From Alkalimonas collagenimarina (GTDB lineage: Bacteria; Pseudomonadota; Gammaproteobacteria; Enterobacterales; Alteromonadaceae): a stretch of DNA of 64,000 nucleotides. The notes beneath the pieces were generated by a model. The model saw only the letters and a program-made list of their open reading frames with translations, was not told the origin of the DNA and did no database searches. Numbering within the stretch: the first letter of the stretch is position 1; every line of letters starts with the position of its first letter. Of the stretch, positions 1 to 8,914 are shown piece by piece. The position numbers were made by a program, and so were the translations under genes. The stretch lies in the NCBI RefSeq assembly GCF_030717845.1, contig NZ_JAUZVZ010000011.1, positions 62,001 through 126,000 on the forward strand, read 5' to 3'.

Positions 1-1
1 G

Positions 2-382
2 AATATTACCTTACCTGCTGAATTAGCCGGTATTCGTGATGCACGTAAGCGAGGCTTAGAATTACTGGATCAGGTGGGGTTGGCAGAACGACGTGACTTC
101 TACCCAACACAGCTCTCTGGTGGCGAGCAGCAGCGAGTGGCGATTGCCCGAGCCTTTATCACTCAACCACAGATATTGTTCGCTGATGAGCCATCCGCTA
201 ACCTTGATGAGCAAACAGGGCAGAAGGTCGAAGATTTGTTGTTCAATTTGAATGAACAACAAGGCACGACGCTGGTATTGGTGACCCACAAAACTGAACT
301 GGCCGAGCGTTGCCAGCAGCAGTATTTAATGCATCATGGTCAATTGGAATCCATGGCACAGGAGCAGCGCCATGTGGGCTAG
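2..382 (+). CDS. ABC transporter ATP-binding protein, 5' truncated (YbbA/LolD-like)
   Basis: The frame is open from base 2 to the TAG at 380-382, so the window holds the C-terminal 126 residues and the start lies upstream. The ABC signature LSGGEQQRVAIARA, the Walker B/D-loop segment (ILFADEP, SANLD) and the H-loop (VTHK) are visible; the Walker A region is outside the window. This is the ATPase of a lipoprotein-release or MacB-type exporter. It overlaps the following FtsX-like permease by about 11 bases, the usual ybbA-ybbP arrangement, so the two presumably form one inner-membrane complex. The exact substrate cannot be read from the sequence. Confidence 0.9.
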   Translation, partial: NITLPAELAGIRDARKRGLELLDQVGLAERRDFYPTQLSGGEQQRVAIARAFITQPQILFADEPSANLDEQTGQKVEDLLFNLNEQQGTTLVLVTHKTELAERCQQQYLMHHGQLESMAQEQRHVG

Positions 383-2852
383 TATCGCCTTGCGCCTGTT
401 CTGGCGCGAATTAAAGCGTGGTGAGTTGTGGGTGATTGCTTTTGCGCTTTTTTTAGCGGTGTTTTCCGTGGTTACTTTAACCGGTATTACGGAAAGCGTA
501 CGCTCAGCACTGTCGCAGCGCAGTGCCAGCTTTATTGCCGCTGACTTAATTTTGCGGTCCAGCCGACCATTTCAGCAGGAAATCCTTGATGCGGCCTCTG
601 AGCAGGAAGTGGCGCAAGCGCAACAAATGCTGTTTGACTCCATGTTGTTCTCAACAGAAGGCATGCAGCTCGTCACGGTAAAGGCCGTGACGGCCAGTTA
701 TCCATTGCGGGGTGACTTGGTACTGCGACAAAGCCCACGTATTGCTGAAGGGGAGCGGGGGGCTCTACAGACCGGTTCTTTATGGGTGGAACCACGATTA
801 CTAAGTTTGCTCGAGGTTGCAATTGGCGACTACGTCGAGCTTGGCGCTTCCAACTTGATGGTTGCTGGAATTATTGAAACCGAACCTGATGCCCCTTTAA
901 ATGTATTTGGTGGTAATCCGCGGGTGATCATGTATCTGGATGATGTAGCGGCTACCGAGGTAGTGCAGCCCGGCAGCCGGATTGATTACCGCTATCTATT
1001 TGCCGGCGCTGAATCACAACTTGCTAGCTTGCAGCAACAACTGGATGCAAGCTTATCCGTGCATGAGAATTGGCAACGGCTGGATCGTGAAACCGCCGTG
1101 GGTGCGGCCATGGAACGCGCAGAAAGCTTTCTGCTTCTGGCTGGCTTATTGGGTATTGTACTCGCTGCAAGTGCCTCTGCAGTGGCGGCAAATCGCTATC
1201 GGCAGCGTCATGCAGAATCCGTCGCGGTGATTAAGGCCTTGGGCGCTACTACTACGGTGGCCAGGAAAATTTATTGCAGTCATTTGTTGTTGGTGACTTT
1301 GTTTAGCTCGGTGCTGGCGATGCTGGTTGGTTTGGTCTTGGTTGTTTTTCTGCAACAAGGCATTACGCTGTGGTTGAATGATTTTGAGCCGGTATTTAGC
1401 AGTCGTCCTTTGTTTATGGGGGTGATGACCTCCGTGATATGTGCTGGCTTGTTTGCTGCTCGTCCGGTCTGGCAGTTGGCTGCAGTGCCTGCTATTTCAG
1501 TACTGCGTCAGCTACCTGGTTGGCGCTTTGATGTATGGCATTTGGTGACCGGTGCCATCGCGGTCTGGCTGCTCATGTGGCTGTTCAGTCGTCAGTTCGT
1601 ACTGAGTTTGTTGCTGTTTGCCGCCTGCGCTATTTTTGCTTTGTTGCTGATGGGGATGGCAGCATTGTTGGTGAAAATTGCCAAGCCTATGGCGGCTGGG
1701 CAAAGCTCTGCTCTGAAGCTGGCTTTGGCAAATTTACGCCGTCGTTTGTGGCAAAACAGCTTTCAGCTTCTGACCTTTAGTATGGCGTTGTTTTTAACAC
1801 TATTGCTTTACTTTTTGCGGGCTGAACTGCTGGAGCAATGGCAGAGCCAGATCCCTGAGGGGGCACCTAACCAGTTTCTGGTGAATATTTCGCCAGAAGA
1901 GCTACCGGCCATTAAAGCCTTTGCCGATCAGCATAACTTGGAATTAGACACCTTCTACCCGATGGTTCGTGGTCGTTTGACGTACATCAATGATGAACAA
2001 CTTCGGCAACGTGCAAGTAAGGAAGAGGATGATCAACGCGTCGGAGTTGGCCGTGAGCTTAATCTGACGTGGACCGAACAGTTACCCAAAAATAACAGAG
2101 TGACTGCAGGGCGCTGGTTTGATGAAAATGGCGGGCAGGAAGTGTCAGTGGAGTCTGAACTGGCAGAACGCCTTGGTTTGCAGTTACAGGATGAATTGGT
2201 CTTCTCCATTGGTGGGCAAGTCGCATCCGCAACGGTGACTAGTATCCGTGAAGTGGACTGGAATTCTTTGCAACCCAATTTCTTTATGATCTTAAGCCCG
2301 GATGTGCTGAGTGATTTTCCTGCCAGTTATTTGTCTGCATTTTATCTGGAAGGGGAGCAGGGAGACATTCTGAATCAGCTGAACCGTGATTTTCCCACCA
2401 TCATTGTATTGAATGTCGATGCCATTATTCAGCAGGTGAAAGAGATTATTGCGCAGGTCACTGTGGCGCTAAGTGGGATTTTACTACTGGTGTTTGCAGC
2501 CGCGGTACTGGTTCTGGTTGCTCAGGTACAGGCAACCATGGAGCAACGTGAGCAGGAGTTGGCGATATTACGTACCTTAGGCGCGCGCTATGTATTTTTG
2601 CGTAATGCGATGCTGTTCGAGTTCGCCGCACTCGGTACCTTAGCGGGGGTGCTCGCGACGGTGTTGGCCGAAGCGGTGCTGGGGCTGTTGCAGTACCGTT
2701 TGTTTGAAATGCCGTTTCAACTAAACTGGACTCTATGGTGGATAGGACCCGGAGCCGGGCTCATTGTGGTCACGTTGTTGGGTTGGTGGCAACTGCGCCA
2801 GCTGTTGGCTACAGAAAGCGCCGTGCTAATGCGCCGGGCGATTTATTCCTAA
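372..2852 (+). CDS. FtsX-like ABC transporter permease (YbbP-like)
   Basis: About 826 residues. An upstream in-frame ATG exists at 336, but the ATG at 372 (Met-Trp-Ala-Ser-Ile-Ala) puts the first membrane helix in the normal place and leaves an 11-base overlap with the ATPase gene, so I prefer 372. The protein has an N-terminal helix (about 17-38), a large periplasmic stretch, a group of helices at about 250-440, a second periplasmic region, and three C-terminal helices (about 700-815) of the FtsX/MacB type. The duplicated permease layout matches YbbP-type proteins, which work with a YbbA-type ATPase; the substrate is unknown. A palindromic repeat follows the stop. Confidence 0.88.
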   Translation: MWASIALRLFWRELKRGELWVIAFALFLAVFSVVTLTGITESVRSALSQRSASFIAADLILRSSRPFQQEILDAASEQEVAQAQQMLFDSMLFSTEGMQLVTVKAVTASYPLRGDLVLRQSPRIAEGERGALQTGSLWVEPRLLSLLEVAIGDYVELGASNLMVAGIIETEPDAPLNVFGGNPRVIMYLDDVAATEVVQPGSRIDYRYLFAGAESQLASLQQQLDASLSVHENWQRLDRETAVGAAMERAESFLLLAGLLGIVLAASASAVAANRYRQRHAESVAVIKALGATTTVARKIYCSHLLLVTLFSSVLAMLVGLVLVVFLQQGITLWLNDFEPVFSSRPLFMGVMTSVICAGLFAARPVWQLAAVPAISVLRQLPGWRFDVWHLVTGAIAVWLLMWLFSRQFVLSLLLFAACAIFALLLMGMAALLVKIAKPMAAGQSSALKLALANLRRRLWQNSFQLLTFSMALFLTLLLYFLRAELLEQWQSQIPEGAPNQFLVNISPEELPAIKAFADQHNLELDTFYPMVRGRLTYINDEQLRQRASKEEDDQRVGVGRELNLTWTEQLPKNNRVTAGRWFDENGGQEVSVESELAERLGLQLQDELVFSIGGQVASATVTSIREVDWNSLQPNFFMILSPDVLSDFPASYLSAFYLEGEQGDILNQLNRDFPTIIVLNVDAIIQQVKEIIAQVTVALSGILLLVFAAAVLVLVAQVQATMEQREQELAILRTLGARYVFLRNAMLFEFAALGTLAGVLATVLAEAVLGLLQYRLFEMPFQLNWTLWWIGPGAGLIVVTLLGWWQLRQLLATESAVLMRRAIYS

Positions 2853-2856
2853 AATC

Positions 2857-2926
2857 CGTATGGGCGCATGATTGCGCCCTGTTATTTGTGGGATTCATAT
2901 GGGCGCAATCATGCGCCCCTACAAAT
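2857..2926. repeat. Palindromic intergenic repeat, copy 1
   Basis: The 18-base unit GGGCGCATGATTGCGCCC at 2862-2879 and its exact reverse complement at 2901-2918 form a long hairpin arm pair around a 21-base AT-rich centre. Each unit can also fold on itself (GGGCGC/GCGCCC). A second copy of the same structure lies at about 54553-54624. Both copies sit between convergent genes. The TAG of the yfcH-like gene (2919-2921) falls in the outer edge of the right arm. It could act as a bidirectional terminator; no long T-run is present. Confidence 0.9.
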
Positions 2927-3812
2927 CCAATGCTTGCAAAGCAGATTTGATATCGCTGAACTGAAACTCGAAACCAGCCTGCAACAGTTTTTGTGGGTAC
3001 ACATTCTGACCATACAGCAGTAAGTCTGCCATTTCACCAAACAATACACGTGCCATAAATGCAGGCATAGGCAGTCGAGCCGGCTTTTTAAGTCGGGCCG
3101 CTAAAGCTTCGGTAAAAGCGCTATTATTCACAGCTCTGGGAGCGGTGGCGTTGATGGGGCCGCTTAGCTCACTATGACAAAGCAAAAAGTCGATAAGCGT
3201 GACCATGTCGTCAATATGTATCCATGACATGTACTGTTGGCCATCGCCTATTTTACCCCCTAACCCTAGTTTAAATGGTGGCAACATCTTTTTTAATGCC
3301 CCACCATTTTTTGCCAACACAATGCCGGTGCGTAGTAAGCACACTCGTGTCGTTTGGCTGGCGGCGCGTTGGGCTAAGTTTTCCCAGCGGGCGCAAATAT
3401 CATGGCTGAACTCTGGATAAAAGTCGGTATGGCTTTCGTCAATCCGATTGGCATCTTGCCGGCCATAGAAACCAATAGCTGAACCGCTGATCAGTACTTT
3501 GGGTGCTGGATTCGCTTGTTGAATTTTAGCACTCAGCTGCTCAGTCAGATCCCATCGGCTGTGACAAATGCGCTTTTTTTGCTTATCGGTCCAACGTTTA
3601 TCGGCAATGGGCTCACCGGCCAGGTTGATTACAGCGTCGTAGCGACTAATATCTATCTTGTCGAGCGATTCACAGCAGACAATATCATGACCAAATAGTG
3701 ATTTTACCTTCTCAGCGGAACGGCTTAATACGGTGAACTCATGTTCAGAACGTAAGCGCTTCACCAGTGCTTGACCAATCAGGCCTGTCCCTCCGGTAAT
3801 CAATATATTCAT
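2919..3812 (-). CDS. yfcH: TIGR01777-type NAD(P)-dependent epimerase (YfcH-like)
   Basis: About 297 residues. The N-terminus MNILITGGTGLIGQALV is a classical Rossmann glycine motif, and starting at the ATG at 3812-3810 places it at residue 1; an upstream in-frame start at 3860 would add 16 unlikely residues. The body matches the SDR subfamily TIGR01777/SulA-like: NLAGEPIADKRWT, SGSAIGFYG and the DUF1731-type C-terminus. No substrate is established for the family. It is adjacent to folX on the same strand, as in E. coli. The stop codon is inside the flanking palindromic repeat. Confidence 0.88.
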   Translation of the reverse strand: MNILITGGTGLIGQALVKRLRSEHEFTVLSRSAEKVKSLFGHDIVCCESLDKIDISRYDAVINLAGEPIADKRWTDKQKKRICHSRWDLTEQLSAKIQQANPAPKVLISGSAIGFYGRQDANRIDESHTDFYPEFSHDICARWENLAQRAASQTTRVCLLRTGIVLAKNGGALKKMLPPFKLGLGGKIGDGQQYMSWIHIDDMVTLIDFLLCHSELSGPINATAPRAVNNSAFTEALAARLKKPARLPMPAFMARVLFGEMADLLLYGQNVYPQKLLQAGFEFQFSDIKSALQALDL

Positions 3813-3881
3813 GTCAACGCCTTGATGTTGGATGACTTGGTAGATGCGTTTTGAACCCAAAGGTTCGGTTTAAGTATAGTG

Positions 3882-4253
3882 CTACTCTGGTGTTTTGCTG
3901 ACGGATAGTTCCATCGAGACGGAATCTGCGAATCGAAGTGCATGCGGTTTATCGATTTCGACCTCGGCGTAAAGCACTGATGGATGTTCTGCAGCAATGG
4001 CGAGTACATCAGCGGTTAACTTCTCCAGCAAATAGAAACGATTATCTTCAACAAAGGGTATAATCCTTTTGGTGATGGTGCGATAATTTAATGCTTTACT
4101 CATGTCATCACTGTCAGCAGCATCATGGGCAAGGTATTGAATTTTGGCATTGATTACGACATCCTGTTTATTCTTAATCTCATCGTCATTGATGCCAATA
4201 TAAGTTCGTAATCGAAGATTTTTGATACGGATGATAGCGGGGTTAAGTTCCAT
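3882..4253 (-). CDS. folX: Dihydroneopterin triphosphate 2'-epimerase
   Basis: About 123 residues from the ATG at 4253. The opening [15 protein letters not shown] and the segments [19 protein letters not shown] and [17 protein letters not shown] closely follow E. coli FolX rather than FolB, the aldolase of folate synthesis. FolX epimerises 7,8-dihydroneopterin triphosphate to the monapterin form used for tetrahydromonapterin. An alternative start at 4322 adds 23 residues without similarity. It lies just upstream of the yfcH-like gene, conserved in enterobacteria, and diverges from the AI-2E permease gene. Confidence 0.9.
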   Translation of the reverse strand: MELNPAIIRIKNLRLRTYIGINDDEIKNKQDVVINAKIQYLAHDAADSDDMSKALNYRTITKRIIPFVEDNRFYLLEKLTADVLAIAAEHPSVLYAEVEIDKPHALRFADSVSMELSVSKTPE

Positions 4254-4330
4254 TGAGTTCTTATCCTGTAGTTTATTTTTTGTAATTACGTTTATTAGGC
4301 CTTTACCGATCAAAGAATGCAAGGATGTTT

Positions 4331-5410
4331 ATGACAACAGCTATACAACATAGCGCGACAAGGATTTTGGTAGCTTGCGCAGCTTTAGTGATTACACTGG
4401 CGGGTATCAAGGCTGCTGCCGCGATAGTGGTTCCGTTCTTATTGGCCATTTTTATTGCCATTATTTGCAGTCCTTTAATTCAGTTACTGCACCGTTGGCA
4501 TGTACCCAAACTCGTTTCAATTTTACTCGTCATAGCGCTCATTGTGCTGTTTGGCACGGCGTTGACCGGTATCGTGGTGCAATCTCTGATTGAATTATCG
4601 CGTTCCTTACCAGAGTATCAGGCCCAGTTGAATAACGCTTTGTTGCTTATTCTAAATCGGTTGGCTGATTATCATCTGGTGATTGAGCCCAGACAGCTGC
4701 TAAGTTATATCAACCCTGGTTCTGCCATAACACTGGCCACTAATACATTAGCCGGTTTGGGAACCATGCTGACCAACACCTTGTTGATTGTGCTGATCGT
4801 GGTGTTTATGTTGCTGGAAGCGCACAGCATTCCGGCTAAAGTACAATTAGCGATGAAAAACCCAACTGAACGTTTACAGCAAATGAGTCATTTTTTGCAC
4901 TCAGTCAATCGCTACATTGCCATCAAAACCATGATGAGCTTATTGACTGGGATCGTGGTGGGTTTCTTGTTATGGATGCTAGGGGTCAGTTATGCCTTGT
5001 TGTGGGGCATTTTTGCTTTTTTACTCAATTACATTCCGAATATTGGTTCCATCATTGCAGCCGTTCCTGCCGTGTTGATGGCTTTTGTTGATGGAGGTTT
5101 GAGCTTGGCTTTAGGGACTTCTGTGGTCTTTATTGCCGTGAACTTGCTGGTGGGCAATATGCTTGAGCCACGCTATATGGGACGAGGCTTGGGCTTGTCG
5201 ACTTTGGTGGTGTTTTTATCGTTAATTTTTTGGGGCTGGATGCTGGGCGCTGTCGGGATGTTACTCAGTATTCCTTTAACCATGATTGTTAAAATAGGCT
5301 TAGAGAGCTCTGAAAGTGGGCGTTGGATAGCCATTCTGCTTGATTCTGAAGAGCAAACACAGGCAAGAAAAGCGGCGTTGGCAGAAAGCAATGACGCCGA
5401 CATGAATTAA
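4331..5410 (+). CDS. AI-2E family transporter (PerM/TqsA-like permease)
   Basis: About 359 residues with roughly seven to eight hydrophobic segments: three at the N-terminus (about 10-90), one near 150-170, and a C-terminal cluster (about 205-325) containing LNYIPNIGSIIAAVPA and NMLEPRYMGRGLGLS, hallmarks of the AI-2E/UPF0118 family. Members export AI-2, Na+/H+ or other small molecules; the substrate here is not predictable. AAGGA at 4321-4325 sits five bases before the ATG at 4331, so that start is better than the ATG at 4325, which overlaps the ribosome-binding site. Confidence 0.88.
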   Translation: MTTAIQHSATRILVACAALVITLAGIKAAAAIVVPFLLAIFIAIICSPLIQLLHRWHVPKLVSILLVIALIVLFGTALTGIVVQSLIELSRSLPEYQAQLNNALLLILNRLADYHLVIEPRQLLSYINPGSAITLATNTLAGLGTMLTNTLLIVLIVVFMLLEAHSIPAKVQLAMKNPTERLQQMSHFLHSVNRYIAIKTMMSLLTGIVVGFLLWMLGVSYALLWGIFAFLLNYIPNIGSIIAAVPAVLMAFVDGGLSLALGTSVVFIAVNLLVGNMLEPRYMGRGLGLSTLVVFLSLIFWGWMLGAVGMLLSIPLTMIVKIGLESSESGRWIAILLDSEEQTQARKAALAESNDADMN

Positions 5411-5416
5411 AAATAG

Positions 5417-5821
5417 TTATTGTGCTGCCAATGATTCCAGATCGACTTTACGTTGATTGATCAACTGCAGTTGGCAGTGTTTGTATAGGGCAGCGCCTGC
5501 TTGTACATCAGGTAACTGCAACTGATATTGCCAGCGGCAATGTTGCTCTTTAAGCTGTTTAAAGCTTTCTCTGGCGCTGAGGTAACTATTTAGCGCCGCA
5601 GGGCGGCCTGTGCGCTGTCGGTGTTGCTGCAGGGCAAACTCATGATGCTTTTCCCACTGTTCTAGTGAGCGACGTGCTTTAACCAGTTCTTGATCGTAGC
5701 AGCTAAGCTGTTGATGATACCGTTGTTGCTGGCTACCAGCCTCGGGCCATGGGCAAACAGGTTCAGCTGCAGCGACTTGCAAAGCAAGGACGGCAATGCC
5801 GGCTGAAATAAGTCGATGCAT
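5417..5821 (-). CDS. Exported LprI-like (DUF1311) protein
   Basis: About 134 residues from the ATG at 5821, which gives a clean signal peptide (MHRLISAGIAVLALQVAAA). The mature part has cysteines at spacings typical of LprI/DUF1311 lysozyme-inhibitor-like domains, with a helical, Gln-rich middle (CYDQEL, then SYLSARESFKQLKEQHC, then HCQLQLINQRKVDLE). Family members are periplasmic or lipoprotein-anchored; some inhibit lysozyme. It follows the PhoQ-like kinase on the same strand and overlaps nothing when started at 5821 (kinase stop at 5850). The family call is moderately sure; the function is inferred. Confidence 0.68.
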   Translation of the reverse strand: MHRLISAGIAVLALQVAAAEPVCPWPEAGSQQQRYHQQLSCYDQELVKARRSLEQWEKHHEFALQQHRQRTGRPAALNSYLSARESFKQLKEQHCRWQYQLQLPDVQAGAALYKHCQLQLINQRKVDLESLAAQ

Positions 5822-5849
5822 GGTGAAGTATCCTCTTTCGGACTTTGGA

Positions 5850-7163
5850 TCAAACATCCGGAAATCTGAGTGTAAAACTGGCACCACCGAGCTCACTGTG
5901 GTCAACGTCCAGTTGGCCATTATAAGAACTAACTAATTCAGATACAATGGATAAGCCGACACCGTGTCCTTCGTGGTAGGTATCGAGTCGGATCCCTCGT
6001 TCAAATAACTGGCGCCGCTTTTCTACTGGAATACCTGGACCATCATCCTCTACCTGGATCAGTAATGGGCTGCTCTGGATGGTGAGCCGTACCTGATTTT
6101 TGCACGCTTTACAGGCGTTATCCAGCAAATTACCGAGGATCTCCATCATATCGGTCTGGTCCCCTTTAAAGGTAGCATCTTCTGGGCAGTTTACTTCAAT
6201 CTGACAGCCTTTGTGGACGTAGATCTTTCGTAAAGCATTGACCATTTTATCCAGTAATGGCGGCAGTGGAATTTGTTTTTTCCATACATCTTGTCCTGAA
6301 CTACTGGCACGTTTGAGCTGGTGATCGATCATTGCACTGATCCGATCCAACTGCTCCCGAAGCTCAGGTTGCTCACTGAGCGCTGAAGTATTCAATACTG
6401 CTAGCGGAGTCTTTAGGGCATGGGCTAAATCACTGAGGTGATGGCGATAACGTTGTTTCTGACGGTTCTGGCTGGCGAGCAACAGGTTTAAATCTTCTTT
6501 AAGTGCCATCAGTTCTGCCGGGTAACTGCCGGTTAATTGCTCTTGTTTGCCGCTTTCAACCCGGCGAATTTCATTATCCAATACCGAGAGTGGTCGGGTC
6601 GTCCAACGATACGCCAATAACATGACGAGCAATAACACCAGTGCGATACCAAGATACCAGCGTATCAGTGTGCGCAAAAAGCTTTGATGGGGGGTATTTA
6701 GTAAACGATCGGCCTGCACCACATGCACGGTTAGTGGAATGGTGTGATCACCTTGATCGAACAGCAAAGCGATGGATAGCACCCAGTACTTTTCTTGTTG
6801 TTGTATTTCGTCGCGAAAATCGCTTTTGCCAGGCAGCAGCTGCGATAGTTCTGGTACAAAATCTTGGGTAATGGATGAGTCAGATTGCCAAAGAATACTT
6901 TGCTCATCGGTAATAAAGGCGCTTAAACCAGAGTTTGGCCTGGAAAAGTCAGGTGCTAAGGCGACATTACTGAGCTGTACTTTATCGGCACTGACAGAAA
7001 TTTCTGACAAAATAGCGTACAAGTGAACTTCGAGCTTTTGCTCGGTATTGCTGACAAGCTGCATGTAAAATGCACGTTCAATGGCAATAAAAGAACCGGG
7101 TAACAAGAAAGCGAACAGCAGGAGGCTAATCAGCCCCTGTCGCAGTTTTAGTGATAAGCTCAT
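5850..7163 (-). CDS. PhoQ-like sensor histidine kinase
   Basis: 437 residues. It has a membrane helix at about 9-29, a periplasmic sensor of roughly 140 residues, a second helix at about 167-187, a HAMP-like linker, and the H-box LAHALKTPLAVL with the phosphoacceptor His near residue 248. The ATPase domain shows N-box NLLDNACKAC, G1 VEDDGPGIP and G2 GHGVGLSIVSEL. The linker (YPAELMALKEDLNLLLA) resembles the PhoQ/orphan PhoQ-like group. The gene starts four bases after the response-regulator gene ends. The signal may be divalent cations or envelope peptides by family analogy; no ligand site was verified. Confidence 0.87.
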   Translation of the reverse strand: MSLSLKLRQGLISLLLFAFLLPGSFIAIERAFYMQLVSNTEQKLEVHLYAILSEISVSADKVQLSNVALAPDFSRPNSGLSAFITDEQSILWQSDSSITQDFVPELSQLLPGKSDFRDEIQQQEKYWVLSIALLFDQGDHTIPLTVHVVQADRLLNTPHQSFLRTLIRWYLGIALVLLLVMLLAYRWTTRPLSVLDNEIRRVESGKQEQLTGSYPAELMALKEDLNLLLASQNRQKQRYRHHLSDLAHALKTPLAVLNTSALSEQPELREQLDRISAMIDHQLKRASSSGQDVWKKQIPLPPLLDKMVNALRKIYVHKGCQIEVNCPEDATFKGDQTDMMEILGNLLDNACKACKNQVRLTIQSSPLLIQVEDDGPGIPVEKRRQLFERGIRLDTYHEGHGVGLSIVSELVSSYNGQLDVDHSELGGASFTLRFPDV

Positions 7164-7166
7164 TGG

Positions 7167-7844
7167 TTACTTGACGGCCATGGTAAAACGATAGCCTCGA
7201 CCCCTGAGGGTTTCGATTGGCTTTAGTTCAGCTTCTGGGTCAAGCTTTTTGCGCAACCGCAAAACAAACACCTCAATGACATTACTATCTAAATCAAAAT
7301 CTTGATCATAAATATGTTCGGTCAGCTCGGTTTTGGAAATGACTTTATTTGGATTCATCATAAAGTACTCCAACACCTTGTATTCATAGGCTGTCAGGCT
7401 AATTTCCTGCTCATGCAGCCATACTTGCTGTGTCCGGCTATTGAGTGCGATAGGACCAGAAGATAGTGTGGGATCAGGCTGACCAGCGGCTCGGCGGATC
7501 AGTGCATTGCAGCGCGCCAGTAGTTCTTCCATGTGAAAGGGCTTGGTCAAATAGTCATCTGCACCTGCATCCAGCCCTTCAACTTTTTCTTGCCAGCTAC
7601 CGCGAGCAGTCAGGATGATAATAGGCGTTTTAATGTCTTTTTTTCTGGCTTTACGGATCAGGCTTAAACCATCCATCTGGGGTAAACCAAGATCGATGAT
7701 GGCTAAGTCATAAGGGTATTCACTGATTTTGAAATCACCATCCCGGCCGTCAAAAGCCATATCTACACTGCATTGCTGCTCTGTGAGATGGTTACGGATT
7801 TGGTTCGCCAGCAGTTGTTCATCTTCCACTACAAGAATACGCAT
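7167..7844 (-). CDS. OmpR/PhoP-like response regulator
   Basis: 225 residues. The receiver domain has acidic residues near 8-9, the phosphoacceptor Asp51 (IIDLGLPQMDG), Thr (ILTARGS) and Lys (LTKPF). A winged helix fills the C-terminal half (KVISKTELTEHIY, NVIEVFVLRLRKKL, TLRGRGYRF). It is the partner of the kinase immediately downstream. Its ATG overlaps the stop of the upstream PepSY gene (TAATG at 7846-7842), suggesting translational coupling and an operon of envelope protein, PepSY, regulator and kinase. Confidence 0.9.
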   Translation of the reverse strand: MRILVVEDEQLLANQIRNHLTEQQCSVDMAFDGRDGDFKISEYPYDLAIIDLGLPQMDGLSLIRKARKKDIKTPIIILTARGSWQEKVEGLDAGADDYLTKPFHMEELLARCNALIRRAAGQPDPTLSSGPIALNSRTQQVWLHEQEISLTAYEYKVLEYFMMNPNKVISKTELTEHIYDQDFDLDSNVIEVFVLRLRKKLDPEAELKPIETLRGRGYRFTMAVK

Positions 7845-8095
7845 TAACGATCATCCTTTGTTAGTCGTCCGGTTCGGCGGTCCACCAAAAGGGTGACAAC
7901 ACGACCATCTCGTTGCAGCACACGCACACGATAGTGTTGCGACTCTGTTTTTACATTCAGCACTCTGCCTGGGTATTGTTGCAAAGCAAGCTCCGCTGCT
8001 TGTTCTTTATCAATGGAGGCTCGGTTTGCCTGGACGGCGGCAGGCGCGGCCAGGAGCAAGGCAACCAATAACAAAATTGCTGTACGTCGTAACAT
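7844..8095 (-). CDS. Small exported PepSY-domain protein
   Basis: 83 residues from the ATG at 8095, preceded by a strong GGAGG (GTGGAGGTAACT). A signal peptide (MLRRTAILLLVALLLAAPAAVQA) leads into one PepSY repeat: ASIDKEQAAELALQQYPGRVLNVKTE followed by strands ending VDRRTGRLTKDD. PepSY domains are periplasmic and often modulate proteases or two-component sensors. The one-base stop/start overlap with the PhoP-like gene suggests it belongs to the signalling pathway, perhaps as a sensor accessory; that role is inference. Confidence 0.85.
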   Translation of the reverse strand: MLRRTAILLLVALLLAAPAAVQANRASIDKEQAAELALQQYPGRVLNVKTESQHYRVRVLQRDGRVVTLLVDRRTGRLTKDDR

Positions 8096-8140
8096 AGTTA
8101 CCTCCACAAAAAAGCGTTGTAGTGCCTTGGTCATAATAAT

Positions 8141-8653
8141 TTAGTAGCCGCGACGAGCACGGACTTGTACTGGTAAACGGGGGCCTGGGTCATAATCCAA
8201 TACGGTTTGGTAGTGACGACCTCTGAGTTTATAGCTAACTTCATAACCTTCAAGAACATTGCGATACTCTACCGAACTATTGGTAGGACGGCAATGCTGT
8301 TGATGCACCACGTGCGATTGACGATTTTGACGTTGTACATCATTGACCACTGCGCCACCGAGTATGGCTCCGGCTGCCATGCCAACCCGCTTATTGCTCT
8401 TGTTATGGCCGATAGCATGACCTAAGGCACCACCGACAATAGCTCCTAACACCACAGGTGTTTTATCTTGTGATGTGTGGCCACGATACTGCACTGTTTC
8501 AGTGTGACATACCTGTTGTGGCCGATGTGTGGCAATGGTGCGATAGATTGGCTCTACCTTGGTCACTCGGGCGTATTCAATAGGTTGGTTATAAGCAATA
8601 GCCGGGGCTGTCACCATGGCAGAAAGGGTAAAAATCACCGGGAGCAGTTTCAT
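8141..8653 (-). CDS. Glycine-zipper (17 kDa antigen-like) envelope protein
   Basis: About 170 residues from the ATG at 8653, with GAGG eight bases upstream. A signal peptide (MKLLPVIFTLSAMVTAPAIA) is followed by a basic region and a glycine-zipper 2TM segment (VVLGAIVGGALGHAIGH and VGMAAGAILGGAVVND), then a C-terminal domain ending in YEVSYKLRGRHYQTVLDYDPGPRLPVQV, conserved in 17-kDa surface antigen relatives. There is no lipobox Cys at the cleavage site, so it is probably periplasmic or outer-membrane associated without a lipid. It is the first gene of the apparent PepSY/two-component operon. Confidence 0.8.
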   Translation of the reverse strand: MKLLPVIFTLSAMVTAPAIAYNQPIEYARVTKVEPIYRTIATHRPQQVCHTETVQYRGHTSQDKTPVVLGAIVGGALGHAIGHNKSNKRVGMAAGAILGGAVVNDVQRQNRQSHVVHQQHCRPTNSSVEYRNVLEGYEVSYKLRGRHYQTVLDYDPGPRLPVQVRARRGY

Positions 8654-8756
8654 GATAAGCACCTCGCTTTAATCGACGTTATCAGCATAGGACAGGCTTG
8701 CTTAATTGTGGCTGAACCATAAGCACACTTATTGACAAAAATATTACGGTTAAATG

Positions 8757-8784
8757 TTGACCATTCTTATTTTTTGGATATATT
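8757..8784 (+). promoter_or_regulatory. Candidate sigma-70 promoter for the ComEA-like gene
   Basis: TTGACC at 8757-8762 and TATATT at 8779-8784 are separated by 16 bases in the AT-rich divergent gap 8654-8914. The start codon is about 115 bases downstream, so the leader would be long. Apart from this candidate, I see nothing recognisable in the gap. Confidence 0.35.
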
Positions 8785-8914
8785 TATAGTTACCTGAGTT
8801 AATTAAAGGTTTATTTAATGTGTTTTTTGGCTGTTTTCAGGGAGCTAGTCGTAAAAATACAGGGCTTAAAAATCGATAAAGCCAAATAATGACCTATACA
8901 TGGAGTTTAAAGGA

